This document shows, in pieces, positions 17,310-26,262 of a DNA stretch of 64,000 nucleotides. Under the pieces are notes generated by a model. It did no database searches. It was not told the origin of the DNA and was given only the letters and a program-made list of their open reading frames with translations. The stretch's first letter is position 1, and each line of letters starts with the position of its first letter. This DNA is from Allocatelliglobosispora scoriae. Its GTDB lineage: Bacteria; Actinomycetota; Actinomycetes; Mycobacteriales; Micromonosporaceae. The stretch covers positions 744,001 through 808,000 of the forward strand of contig NZ_JACHMN010000002.1 in assembly GCF_014204945.1 (NCBI RefSeq), given 5' to 3'. A program made the translations under genes and the position numbers.

Positions 17310-18707
17310 ATGAACTTTCCAGATCATGTCGTCGGACTCTTCCCCGGTCAGGGCGCCTACGTCCCGGGGCTGCTCAAGCAGCAGTGGACCGAGGGCGTAC
17401 CCGAGGTGGCAGAGGTCTACAGCGTGGTGGACGCGGTCGCCGAGCGGCGCCTGGGAAGCACGGCGACCGCGGTGGTCTTCGCGCAGGATCCGCCCAGTCT
17501 GGAGACCCTCCTGCGGGAGGAGCCGGAGTATCTGCAGCTGGCGATCATGAGTACCTCGGTGATCGCCTTCCGGCGGGCGCGCGGTTCGGGGACGGACTTC
17601 TCGGTGCTGCTGGGCCACAGCCTGGGTGAGATCGCGGCCCTGGTCAGTGCGGGCGTGTGGAGCATCGAAGACGGGGCGTCGATCGTCTGCGACCGGGTCG
17701 GGGCGTTGCGCGAGCACGCACCGCAGGGCGGGTTGCTGGCCCTGGCCTGTCCGGCGCGGTCGGCACGGAAGATCGTCGACCTGTTCGAGGACGGAGTCCT
17801 GGCGCTGGCGGTGGACAACTCCACAACGCAGTGCGTGGTGTCCGGGCCGGCGGAGTCACTGCACCGGATCCGCGGGATAGCCGATCTCCTCGGCATCGCC
17901 GCGACCCCCGTCGCCTCGCCGTACGGGTTCCACCATCCCGCTCTGGCGGGTGCCGCGCGCGAGCTCGCCGCCAGAGCGGCGTCCTATCCGGCCGGGCGGC
18001 CGGCCCTGCCGGTCTACTCCCCCATCCTCGGCCGGTTCTACCGCGACCACGACGACTTCGCGGACCTGCTGGGCAGGCACCTGGTGCACCCCGTGGGCTT
18101 CCGCGACGCCGTCGCGGGCCTGTGGGACGGCGGTGCCCGGATCTTCACCGAGGTCGGGGCCGGCCGGATTCTGACCGGGTTGATCCGCCGGGACTACCCG
18201 CTGGCCGTCACCTCCGGCGTATTCGACGAGGCGCGAGCCCGGCCGACCAGGTCGGCCCCGCCGACCCCCGCGGTGCCCGTACCGGTGGCGCCCGCGCAGC
18301 GGGAGGCCGCGCCCGCACAGCAGGCAACCGCGCAACAGGAGGCCGCGCCCGCACAGCAGGCAACCGCGCAACAGGAGGCCGCGCCCGCACAGCAGGAAAC
18401 CGCGCCGGCGCAGGACGGTACCGGTGTGCCGGTCCGGGCAGAGCTGCTGCGGCAGCTGCAGGAGCTGTACGCCGACGAGCTGGAGTACCCCGTCGAGGTG
18501 CTGGAGGAGTCCTCGTCGCTGGAGGGGGAGCTCGGGGTGGACTCGATGCGCCAGGTCCAGCTGCTGGCCAAGGTGCGGGCCGTGTTCGACCTCGGTGCCC
18601 CGCCGGCGGGATTCCGCACCGCCGACTACCCGAACCTGAGCACGATCACGGACTTCGTGCTGGTGAAGCTCTCGGCAGACGATGCGGGTGCCGGCCATGG
18701 CGGATGA
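17310..18707 (+). CDS. acyltransferase-ACP didomain polyketide/PUFA-synthase-like protein
   Basis: 465 residues. Residues 1-300 are a malonyl/acyl-CoA acyltransferase: FPGQGAY at the start, nucleophile Ser104 in GHSLGEIAAL, catalytic His208 in YGFHHPAL. Residues about 305-370 are an Ala/Pro/Gln linker containing three 12-residue repeats. Residues about 375-465 are an acyl carrier protein with phosphopantetheine site Ser412 in LGVDSMRQ. It loads extender units onto its own carrier. ATG 17310 is preferred to TTG 17307 as GGAG lies 5 bases upstream. It is the first gene of an overlapping five-gene operon. Confidence 0.88.
   Translation: MNFPDHVVGLFPGQGAYVPGLLKQQWTEGVPEVAEVYSVVDAVAERRLGSTATAVVFAQDPPSLETLLREEPEYLQLAIMSTSVIAFRRARGSGTDFSVLLGHSLGEIAALVSAGVWSIEDGASIVCDRVGALREHAPQGGLLALACPARSARKIVDLFEDGVLALAVDNSTTQCVVSGPAESLHRIRGIADLLGIAATPVASPYGFHHPALAGAARELAARAASYPAGRPALPVYSPILGRFYRDHDDFADLLGRHLVHPVGFRDAVAGLWDGGARIFTEVGAGRILTGLIRRDYPLAVTSGVFDEARARPTRSAPPTPAVPVPVAPAQREAAPAQQATAQQEAAPAQQATAQQEAAPAQQETAPAQDGTGVPVRAELLRQLQELYADELEYPVEVLEESSSLEGELGVDSMRQVQLLAKVRAVFDLGAPPAGFRTADYPNLSTITDFVLVKLSADDAGAGHGG
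18303..18410 (+). repeat. three 36-bp tandem repeats in the AT-ACP linker
   Basis: Units begin at 18303, 18339 and 18375; the first two are essentially identical and the third is partly diverged at its end. Each encodes EAAPAQQATAQQ or a close variant, making a flexible Ala/Pro/Gln hinge that links the acyltransferase to the carrier. Copy number is likely to vary between strains. Confidence 0.9.
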
Positions 18708-20871
18708 TCCCATCGCCATCGTGGGTATGGGCCTGGCGGTGCCGGGCGCGAACTCGCCGGAGCAGTTCTGGGAGGTCCTGCGCGACGGGCCCGACCTGTT
18801 CGTCGAGGCGCCCGCCGGCCGCTGGCGGACCAACGCCTTCGCCCCGGGGCGGGTCAACGTGGCGGACAAGGGATACCAGCCGCGCATCGGCATGATCGCG
18901 GACTTCCAACCCCACCCGCGGCTGGCGGCCGAAGGCGCCGACCGGATGCGCGACCTGGACTTCAACGCGCTGTGGCTGCGCCACTGCCTGTATCAGGCAC
19001 TCGACGGTGTGGCCCGGCTGCCCGGCGACCGGTTCGCGTTCTGCGTCGGGCTGACCGCCGACGGCAGCCAGCGCCTGATCGAACACCAGCTCGTCGCAGC
19101 GGTTCGCGACGGCCTGGACGCCACCGCCCTGGACGCGGAGCAGCGCGCGGCGGCCCTCGAGGCCCTGTTGGACCGGTTCCCCCTGGCCCGCGGGCCGCTG
19201 GAAGGCTGCCTGCCCCAGAGCATCGCCGACAGCGCCTGCTCGGGGCTCCTCCCGCCCGGGACACCCGTTCACGTGGTCGACACGGCGTGCTCGTCAGCGC
19301 TGTACGCCGTGGACCGCGGCATCTGGGAGATCCGGTCAGGCCGTGCCGAGATGGCGGTCTGCGGCGGCGCCCACACCGAGCAGGTCACCAGCGCGGTGCT
19401 GTTCGCCCAGCTCGACGGGTTGACGCACAACGGCACGGTCCGCGCTCTGGATGCCGACGCCGACGGAACCCTGTTCGCCGACGGGGCCTCGCTGGTCGTC
19501 CTCAAACCCCTGGCCCGCGCGGTGGCCGACGGCGACCGGATCCTCGGTGTGGTCAGCGGGGTCGGGTTGTCCTCCGACGGCAAGGGCAAGGGCATCAACG
19601 CTCCCTCCTCATCCGGGCAGACCGCCGCGTTCGAGGCTGCGCTGCGCGATGCGGGCGTCGGCCCCACGGCGATCGACGTGGTGATCGCGCACGCCACCGG
19701 TACCCGCGCCGGCGACGGCGTCGAACTCGTCTCCATCGCCGAGGTGTTCGGACGCGACGACGGCGACCGGGTGATCGTGGCCGCCAACAAGAACGTCGTC
19801 GGCCACACCGGATGGGCGGCCGGGACGGTCTCGCTGATCCACCTTCTGCTGTGCCTGCGCCATGCCCGGATCCCCCGCCAGCACCGGTTCGTCGAGGTGC
19901 CACCGCAGGTCCGGGCGGCAGCCGGCCGGCTCAGGATCCTGCTGCGGGAGCAGGACTGGCCGACCGCGCCCGGTTCGAGGCCGCGCGCAGGGGTGGTGAC
20001 CGCGTTCGGGTTCGGCGGGACCAACGCCGCCCTCGTGGTGTGCTCCTACGAACCGGGCCACCGCTACGGCCGGGACGACCCGCCGCCCCGGACGGCCCCG
20101 GACGATCCGATCGTCGTCGTCGCGCGGTCGTCGATCGAGCCGGGACCGCAGAGCGGCCTTGGCTTCGGCGTCCACTACCCGTTGCCGTCGCGGCACCAGC
20201 TGCTGGTGCCGCCGTCGATGGCCCGCAACATCGATCGAAGCCAGCTCATGGCCGTCGACTGCATGCACCGGCTGCCCGACGTGGTCAAGCGGCTCTGCCG
20301 CCTGCGGCCAGGTGCGGTGGGCGTGTTCGCCGCCGTGTTCGGCCCGACGCGGATGATGCAGGCGGCTTCCCTGCGGATCCACTTCGACGACATCGCCGAG
20401 GCACTGCAGCCGCTGGCCGCGGCGCAACCGCACCTGCGCGATTTCCTGACCGGCCTGCGACGGCACCTCGACGACACCTCGCCGGTCACCAACCCCTACA
20501 CCTACCCCGGGGCGATGCCGAATCTCATCGCGGCGCGGATCACCAACTACTTCGACCTGCGGGGGCCCAACCTCGCCATCGAGGGCGGGGAGGCGGCGCT
20601 GCTGAAGGCGTTCGACGCCGCGGCCGTCTTCCTGCATACCGGTCGGCTGGAGCTGGCCCTGGTGCTCGGCGTCAGCTCTAACACCCTGCCGGGCTGGACG
20701 GCGTCGGTGCGGCCCCTGCTCAGCGGGGCGCACGCCGCCCGGATCGGCGAAGGCGCCTTCCTGTTCGCCGTCACGCGCAGGTCCACCGCCCGGCACGCCG
20801 GGCTGCCCATCCTGGCCTACCTGGAAGCCAGCGGCCTGGATCCCGCAGCCACGGCGCAGGTGCCCGCATGA
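18697..20871 (+). CDS. ketosynthase-chain length factor (KS-CLF) didomain protein
   Basis: About 724 residues. Domain 1 (1-450) is a ketosynthase with nucleophile Cys198 in DTACSSALY and the two histidines in AHATGTRAGDG and NKNVVGHTGWAAG. Domain 2 (about 470-720) is a shorter KS-like fold in which the active-site motif reads LAIEGGEAALLKAF, lacking the cysteine, so it is a chain-length-factor or structural partner, as in PfaC-type PUFA synthases and related iterative systems. It elongates a carrier-bound chain. ATG 18697 lies inside the upstream gene (overlap); ATG 18682 is an alternative. Confidence 0.85.
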   Translation: MADDPIAIVGMGLAVPGANSPEQFWEVLRDGPDLFVEAPAGRWRTNAFAPGRVNVADKGYQPRIGMIADFQPHPRLAAEGADRMRDLDFNALWLRHCLYQALDGVARLPGDRFAFCVGLTADGSQRLIEHQLVAAVRDGLDATALDAEQRAAALEALLDRFPLARGPLEGCLPQSIADSACSGLLPPGTPVHVVDTACSSALYAVDRGIWEIRSGRAEMAVCGGAHTEQVTSAVLFAQLDGLTHNGTVRALDADADGTLFADGASLVVLKPLARAVADGDRILGVVSGVGLSSDGKGKGINAPSSSGQTAAFEAALRDAGVGPTAIDVVIAHATGTRAGDGVELVSIAEVFGRDDGDRVIVAANKNVVGHTGWAAGTVSLIHLLLCLRHARIPRQHRFVEVPPQVRAAAGRLRILLREQDWPTAPGSRPRAGVVTAFGFGGTNAALVVCSYEPGHRYGRDDPPPRTAPDDPIVVVARSSIEPGPQSGLGFGVHYPLPSRHQLLVPPSMARNIDRSQLMAVDCMHRLPDVVKRLCRLRPGAVGVFAAVFGPTRMMQAASLRIHFDDIAEALQPLAAAQPHLRDFLTGLRRHLDDTSPVTNPYTYPGAMPNLIAARITNYFDLRGPNLAIEGGEAALLKAFDAAAVFLHTGRLELALVLGVSSNTLPGWTASVRPLLSGAHAARIGEGAFLFAVTRRSTARHAGLPILAYLEASGLDPAATAQVPA

Positions 20872-23800
20872 CGTCCACGCCCGAGAAGCCAGAGCCGCGG
20901 TCCGACCGGCACCTGCTCGCCGCCGAGGGCGCGCACGAGATCATGGCGCTGCTCTCCGGGCAGCAGAGCAGCCTGGAGATCCGCCGCCGCGCCAGCGCCA
21001 CCCAGCCGTACTCGCTGCTGCGGATGACCCGCACAGCACCCGCCCCGCCGGAGCCCGGCCCCGCACCGCCGGCGGCGAAGGACCCCGACGCCATGCGGCG
21101 GCACCTCTACCGCTACGTCCCCGCCCCGGGTGCCGACGGCGGCGAGGGTACGGAGTTCGCCGCACCGGGCACCCTGGTCGTGCTGGGGGCCGGCATCGAC
21201 GCCGCGGCCCTGCCCCTGCGGGAAGACACCGGGCTGCTCATCGCGGGCACCGGCGGCTGGACGCTCAACGGGCGACCCGTCACCGCCGAGCAGACCGACC
21301 TGCGCAACGTACTGACCGGCCTCGGCTACCGGCACGTACGCGCGGTGGTCGACCTCGGCGATGCCGGCAGCTGGCTCGCCGAGGGTCCCGCCGGCGTCCT
21401 CGCCGTCCACGACGCGATGCTGCCGGCCGCCCAGGGCGCCGCGGCGGCACTGGCCGACGGCGGCACCTTCCACGTGCTGGCCCTGCGGGGAGCCGACCGC
21501 CACGGCGTGCCACACCCCTACGCGGGCCTGTTCACCGGATTCGTCAAGGCGCTGGAGGTCGAGCCGTCGGTCACGGCGTCGGACACCCGTCCCGGCATCG
21601 GCTGTATCGCCCTGCTGACCAGCGCGGCCGACCTGCCCACGGCGCTCGCGCAGCTGCGGCACGAGTCCGGCCGCGACCGGGTCCTGCCCGCCGTGATGTA
21701 CGCCGGCGACCAGCGGCGGATCCCGTCGCTGCTGCTCAGCCCCGCGCATCCGGGGCCGCAGGACGGACTGTCGGAGTCGTCGGTGGTGGTCGGTGCCGGT
21801 GCCAGCCGGGGCATCGGCATGGCGATGCTGCGGGGCATCGCCGAGCGGCACCGCCCGCAGATCCACGTCATCGGATCCAACGACCTGTCGGCCTACGATC
21901 CCGCGGCGCTCACCGAGCCGCCGGAGGCGTTCCGGCTGCGGCGCACCGCCCACCTGCGCCAGGCCGGGCCCGGGCGGACGGTCGCCGAGCTCAACGCCGA
22001 CATGAACCGGCTGGCGCAGGCGCGGCGGGTCCACGCGGACATGCTGGCGCTGCGGGAGCTGTGCGGCCACGACCGGGTGCACTACCACGTCTGCGACGTG
22101 ACCGACGGCGCGGCGGTCCAGGCCGCCGCCGAACGGATCCTGCGGGCTGCGGGCGGCTCGGTCGACCTGCTGCTCAACGTCGCCGGCGTCTTCCGCCCCG
22201 CCGAGCTGTCCGGCGCCGGCATCGAGGGCTTCCGCACCACCAGGGACATCAAGGTCGCCGCCTACCGCCACCTCAAGAACGCCTTCGGTCCGCAGGTGCG
22301 GCGCTGGATCAACACCAGTTCGATCTCCGCGGTGTACGGCCTGCCGGGCGAGACGGCGTACAGTTCGGCGAACGACTTCCTGCTCACCGCCGGCGCCCAC
22401 GCGCACCATCACGGCGGCGGACGCGAAACCAGCATCGGCTGGGGCCTGTGGAGCGAGGCCGGCATCGGGGCGGACCCGACCGTGGCGGCGACGCTGGCGG
22501 GCAACGGCGATCTGACGCCCATGCTTACCGCCGAAGGGCTGCGGCACCTGTTCGCCGAACTCGCGCAGGACCCCGCCGCGGTGTCGCCGGTGCTGGTCGG
22601 CGGCGGCGAGACCCAGGCGATGTCGCGGTACCGCCCGCGGATCGCGGACCTGTGGGCGAGGCAGCCGGACGGCTTCTTCCTGGACGAACCGGCGGAGGTC
22701 ACCGAGACACGGCTGGTGGCCTACCGCGAGTTCAGCGGCGACCGCGACGGCTACCTCCACGACCACACCATCAACGGGCACCCGACGCTGCCGGGCCTGA
22801 TGTACCTGGAGATCGGCGCGCAGGCGGCCTGCCGCCTGGTGGCCGCGCGGGTTCCGGTCGCGGTCGAGGACCTGGTCCTGGCACGGTTCCTGCGGCTCTA
22901 CGACGGCGGCGGGCCCCAGCGGAAGAAGATCACGGCCGAGCTGCTGCGCCACGACCCGTCCCCGCACGGCGAGTCCGAAGTGCTCGTGACGGTCACCACC
23001 GATCTGATCACGCCCAACGGGACGGTGCTCGGCCGGGACCGCCTCCACGCCCGGCTGCGCGTCCTGCTGCGCGACCGGCCCCGCCACCCGTCGCGGCTGC
23101 CGGCCGGCCACCGCCCGCGCGGCGGCCGCCAGGTACGCAACCCGTACCAGATCGACAGCCCGTTCGCCCGCCTCGACGGGGTGTTCGGGGCCGCCGCGCA
23201 GGTGGACGTCGGCCCCCACGGCAACACCGCGGCCATGCGCCTGGACGCCGACCGCACCGCCCGGTGGTTCCACGACGGCCGGACCCCGGCGATCGCGTGC
23301 GATGCCGCCGCCCAGATCTCCATCGCCGGCGACGAGGACGGTTGGAGCACCGTGGCCGTCCCGCTGCGGATCGCGCGCGTCGACTTCTACGGCGGCGCCA
23401 CCGACGGACGGCTCGCCGACGCGCGTACCGAGCTGACGCTCCTCTCGGAGCCCGCCCGGCGCGACCGCAACCGGATCCGCGTCCCGTGGTCGGCGGTCGT
23501 CGGCGACGACGGCCGGCTGGCGGCCCGCATCAGCGGCCTGACCGCCGAGATCATCGGATACGTCCACCAGAGCACCGGGCAGTTCCGCGAAGCCGAACCC
23601 GACCCCGCCGACGACGCCCCGTCCGCGCAGCAGCCGACCGGCGGGCCCGAGGACGAGCCGGCCGTGCGCGCGCACCTGGTCTGCTACGCGACCGCCGACT
23701 ACACGCGGCCGGTGGACCGGTTCGCCGTCTTCGCCGAGCCGGCCGCGCTGCCGCCGACGGCCGGCGAGTACCTGCCAGGCAGGGCGGTCCTGCTCATCGG

Positions 23801-26033
23801 GGCGCACCCGCCGCTGCTGGCGAAGGTCGGGCGACGGCTCACCGAAGCGGGGGTGGCGGTGACGACGGCCGCGACCGTCCGACAGCTCGACGGCGTCGCC
23901 GCCACCGCCGCGGCATGGGACGCGATCATCGATCTGAACCTGACCGGCCTCGCCGACTACACCCTCGGCGACCCGTCATGGGAAAGGGCCCTGGAGCTGA
24001 CCACCTCGGCACTGCAGCTCGTCTACCCCGCCTGGGCCGCGGAGACGGACTTCCACCGCCGCTGCTACCTCGTCGTCACCTGCAGGGACGGCATGCTCGG
24101 CCGCAGCGGCGAAGGACGGTCCGGCACGCGCCAGCCGCTGGCCGGAGCCTGGAGCGGGCTGGCGAAGACCGTGCCGATGGAGCTGCCCGCGGCCGCTTCG
24201 AAGGTCATCGACCTCGACACGCACGACGACGCGTTCGTCACCCAGACGCTGCTCGCCGAAGCCGGGCAGTGGGACGATCAGGAGGTCGGGTACCGGCACC
24301 GGCGGCGCTACCGCTTCCCGCTGCGCCGCCACCCGCTCCCGCCGCCCGTGGACGGCCCGGGAATCGGGCCCGGCGACTGCGTCCTCATCTCCGGCGGCGG
24401 GCGCGGCATCGGCTGGAGACTGGCCACAGCCCTCGCCCGTACCGGAGCGAAGGTCGTCGTCACCGGACGCCAGCGCCTGCCCGCCGGGCCGGACGCACCG
24501 CCGTGGCTGTCGATGACCGCCGAGCAGTTCCTCGCCTGGCGCGCGCAACACCTCCGCGACGGCGCCGCCGCCGGCGCCGTCAAGGACGCGCTGACCGAGG
24601 CGGCGCGAGCCGAGGAGGTCCGCGCGCTGCGGGCGAACCTGGCCGAAGCCGCCGCCGCCGGCCTCGACCTGCGGTACCACGCCTGCGACATCACCGACCC
24701 GCGGCAGGTCGCCGACCTCGCCCAAGCCCTCACCACCTCGCCGACCGTGCTGGTGCACAACGCCGGCGTCTACCGCGGGGCCCGCTTGTCCGCCTACACC
24801 CCCGACGAGGTCCGGCGCACGGTGGCCGTGAAGGTGACGGGCCTGGCGCATCTGCTGGCGGCCTTCCGCGACGGTCCGGACGGCCGGCCGTCGCTGCGGA
24901 TGCTGTGCAACGTCAGCTCGATGTCGGCGAAGGTGGGCGGCATGGTCGGCCAGGCGGCGTACGCCGCGGCCAACGAGGCGCTCGGCCAGCTCGGGGCCTG
25001 GGCCGCCCGCCGGTACCGGCTCCCGGTGCACACCGTCTGCTGGAACACCTGGGAACGCACCGGCAACATCGTCAACTACATCGGCGCCGCCCAGTACGGC
25101 TCGACCATCGATCCCGCCGAGGGCATCCGACGCTGGACGGCCGAGCTCGCCGCACTGGCAGCGCGCGCGCACCCCGCCGGCGGGGCGCAGCCCCCGCGGG
25201 CGACGGAGTCGGTCTACTACGGCAGGTTCGGCGTCGTGGCCCCGCCGGGCTGGCTCGCCGCCCTTCCCTGGCCCCCCGACCACCGCGATACCCGCCGTCT
25301 GCGCGACCTGCTGGCGATGGCCGGCCAGGTCCGCGAGTTCTCCTCCCATCGACGCCTCGCCTTCGAACACCGCTTCTCACATGATCAGGAACCGACCGCC
25401 GGGCAGTCCGAGGTCTCCCTGCCGGTCATGCTGGAGTACGCGCTCGGAGCCGGCGACTGGCTGCCGCCGGAGGGCCGTCCACGCCAGCACCTGCTCGACA
25501 TCACGGAGATCTCCTGCGACCCCGGAGCGCTCGGACTCGGACCCGGCCGCGATCTCCGCCTGACCTTCCACGCCACCGGGCGGTGGGAGGAGCGCGACCG
25601 CGGGTCCGGCGACTGCTGGAACGTCCGTGTCGTGGCCCGGGGCGAGGACGGGCGCGCCGCGCTGTCGTGCGTACTGCGGTACGCCTCGGCACCACCCGAC
25701 CTGCCGCGGCCCGCGAACGCGACAGCCGCCCAAGCGGTGGCGCGCCATCACGACGCCGAACTGTGGGACAGCGGCCACGCACCGCGGATGTGCCTGCCGC
25801 ACCCCGGTCTCGACGCGCTGCTGGCCGCCGCCCGGACCGGCCCGCGCGACCGCGGGCGGTGGCTCATCTCCCGCCTGGCCGCCCGCCCCGGCTGCCTCGC
25901 CGCAGACCGGCTGCTCACCCTCTGCGGCAGCGGCGGCGACTACGCGCTCGCCGCGGGCTCCGAGGTCGTGCTGGTCGCCGAGAGCGTCCGGTGGAACGAA
26001 TCCGCTGAGCAAGGAGACGAGAGCATTGCGTGA
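20868..26033 (+). CDS. multidomain reductase/dehydratase: KR-DH-KR-DH' polyketide protein
   Basis: 1721 residues. Residues about 100-300 and 950-1160 look like the structural half-domains that precede ketoreductases. Ketoreductase 1 has GAGASRGIG at 309 and catalytic Tyr498. Residues about 600-870 form a dehydratase: HxxxGxxxxP at His633 (DHTINGHPTLPG) and Asp812 in ACDAAAQ. Ketoreductase 2 has GGGRGIG at 1176 and Tyr1365 in AAYAAANEA. The C-terminus (about 1480-1710) is another hot-dog-like dehydratase whose motif appears degenerate. It carries out beta-keto reduction and dehydration on chains from the KS-CLF protein; no enoyl reductase is seen. The ATG overlaps the upstream stop (ATGA). Confidence 0.85.
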   Translation: MTSTPEKPEPRSDRHLLAAEGAHEIMALLSGQQSSLEIRRRASATQPYSLLRMTRTAPAPPEPGPAPPAAKDPDAMRRHLYRYVPAPGADGGEGTEFAAPGTLVVLGAGIDAAALPLREDTGLLIAGTGGWTLNGRPVTAEQTDLRNVLTGLGYRHVRAVVDLGDAGSWLAEGPAGVLAVHDAMLPAAQGAAAALADGGTFHVLALRGADRHGVPHPYAGLFTGFVKALEVEPSVTASDTRPGIGCIALLTSAADLPTALAQLRHESGRDRVLPAVMYAGDQRRIPSLLLSPAHPGPQDGLSESSVVVGAGASRGIGMAMLRGIAERHRPQIHVIGSNDLSAYDPAALTEPPEAFRLRRTAHLRQAGPGRTVAELNADMNRLAQARRVHADMLALRELCGHDRVHYHVCDVTDGAAVQAAAERILRAAGGSVDLLLNVAGVFRPAELSGAGIEGFRTTRDIKVAAYRHLKNAFGPQVRRWINTSSISAVYGLPGETAYSSANDFLLTAGAHAHHHGGGRETSIGWGLWSEAGIGADPTVAATLAGNGDLTPMLTAEGLRHLFAELAQDPAAVSPVLVGGGETQAMSRYRPRIADLWARQPDGFFLDEPAEVTETRLVAYREFSGDRDGYLHDHTINGHPTLPGLMYLEIGAQAACRLVAARVPVAVEDLVLARFLRLYDGGGPQRKKITAELLRHDPSPHGESEVLVTVTTDLITPNGTVLGRDRLHARLRVLLRDRPRHPSRLPAGHRPRGGRQVRNPYQIDSPFARLDGVFGAAAQVDVGPHGNTAAMRLDADRTARWFHDGRTPAIACDAAAQISIAGDEDGWSTVAVPLRIARVDFYGGATDGRLADARTELTLLSEPARRDRNRIRVPWSAVVGDDGRLAARISGLTAEIIGYVHQSTGQFREAEPDPADDAPSAQQPTGGPEDEPAVRAHLVCYATADYTRPVDRFAVFAEPAALPPTAGEYLPGRAVLLIGAHPPLLAKVGRRLTEAGVAVTTAATVRQLDGVAATAAAWDAIIDLNLTGLADYTLGDPSWERALELTTSALQLVYPAWAAETDFHRRCYLVVTCRDGMLGRSGEGRSGTRQPLAGAWSGLAKTVPMELPAAASKVIDLDTHDDAFVTQTLLAEAGQWDDQEVGYRHRRRYRFPLRRHPLPPPVDGPGIGPGDCVLISGGGRGIGWRLATALARTGAKVVVTGRQRLPAGPDAPPWLSMTAEQFLAWRAQHLRDGAAAGAVKDALTEAARAEEVRALRANLAEAAAAGLDLRYHACDITDPRQVADLAQALTTSPTVLVHNAGVYRGARLSAYTPDEVRRTVAVKVTGLAHLLAAFRDGPDGRPSLRMLCNVSSMSAKVGGMVGQAAYAAANEALGQLGAWAARRYRLPVHTVCWNTWERTGNIVNYIGAAQYGSTIDPAEGIRRWTAELAALAARAHPAGGAQPPRATESVYYGRFGVVAPPGWLAALPWPPDHRDTRRLRDLLAMAGQVREFSSHRRLAFEHRFSHDQEPTAGQSEVSLPVMLEYALGAGDWLPPEGRPRQHLLDITEISCDPGALGLGPGRDLRLTFHATGRWEERDRGSGDCWNVRVVARGEDGRAALSCVLRYASAPPDLPRPANATAAQAVARHHDAELWDSGHAPRMCLPHPGLDALLAAARTGPRDRGRWLISRLAARPGCLAADRLLTLCGSGGDYALAAGSEVVLVAESVRWNESAEQGDESIA

Positions 26034-26262
26034 ACACCTCAGAACGGAACTGGCGCAGGTGCTGGGAATCGCACCGCAGGAGATCGCGGGCGACGAGAGC
26101 TTCGAGGACCTGGGCCTCGACTCGGTCCTGGAGATTGCCTTCGTCCACAGCCTCAACATGGCCTACGGGCTGTCCGAGCGACGCCACATCGTCGACAGGT
26201 ACCCGACGCTGGACAGGCTCGCCGACTACCTCGCCACCGTCGTGCCGGGCCGGACTCCGTGA
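26026..26262 (+). CDS. discrete acyl carrier protein
   Basis: 78 residues with helix I (LRTELAQVLGIAPQEIAG) and the phosphopantetheine site Ser in DLGLDSVLEIAF at about residue 36. The size and DSxxE motif are typical of freestanding carriers. The TTG at 26026 has AAGGAG 9 bases upstream and overlaps the KR-DH-KR stop by 8 bases; its own stop overlaps the next gene (GTGA). Its place between the megaprotein and the LnmK-like gene matches the LnmK/LnmL pairing, so it may be the dedicated carrier for the acyl starter or branch unit. Confidence 0.85.
   Translation: MREHLRTELAQVLGIAPQEIAGDESFEDLGLDSVLEIAFVHSLNMAYGLSERRHIVDRYPTLDRLADYLATVVPGRTP

Noticed and set aside
18303-18410. Tandem repeats taken as CRISPR
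   Set aside because: Units are contiguous, in frame and lack spacers; they encode a protein linker.
20817-23807. A 996-codon minus-strand open frame opposite the KR-DH-KR gene
   Set aside because: Antisense of a real gene with domain motifs; the translation has only Arg/Gly/Ala-rich sequence.
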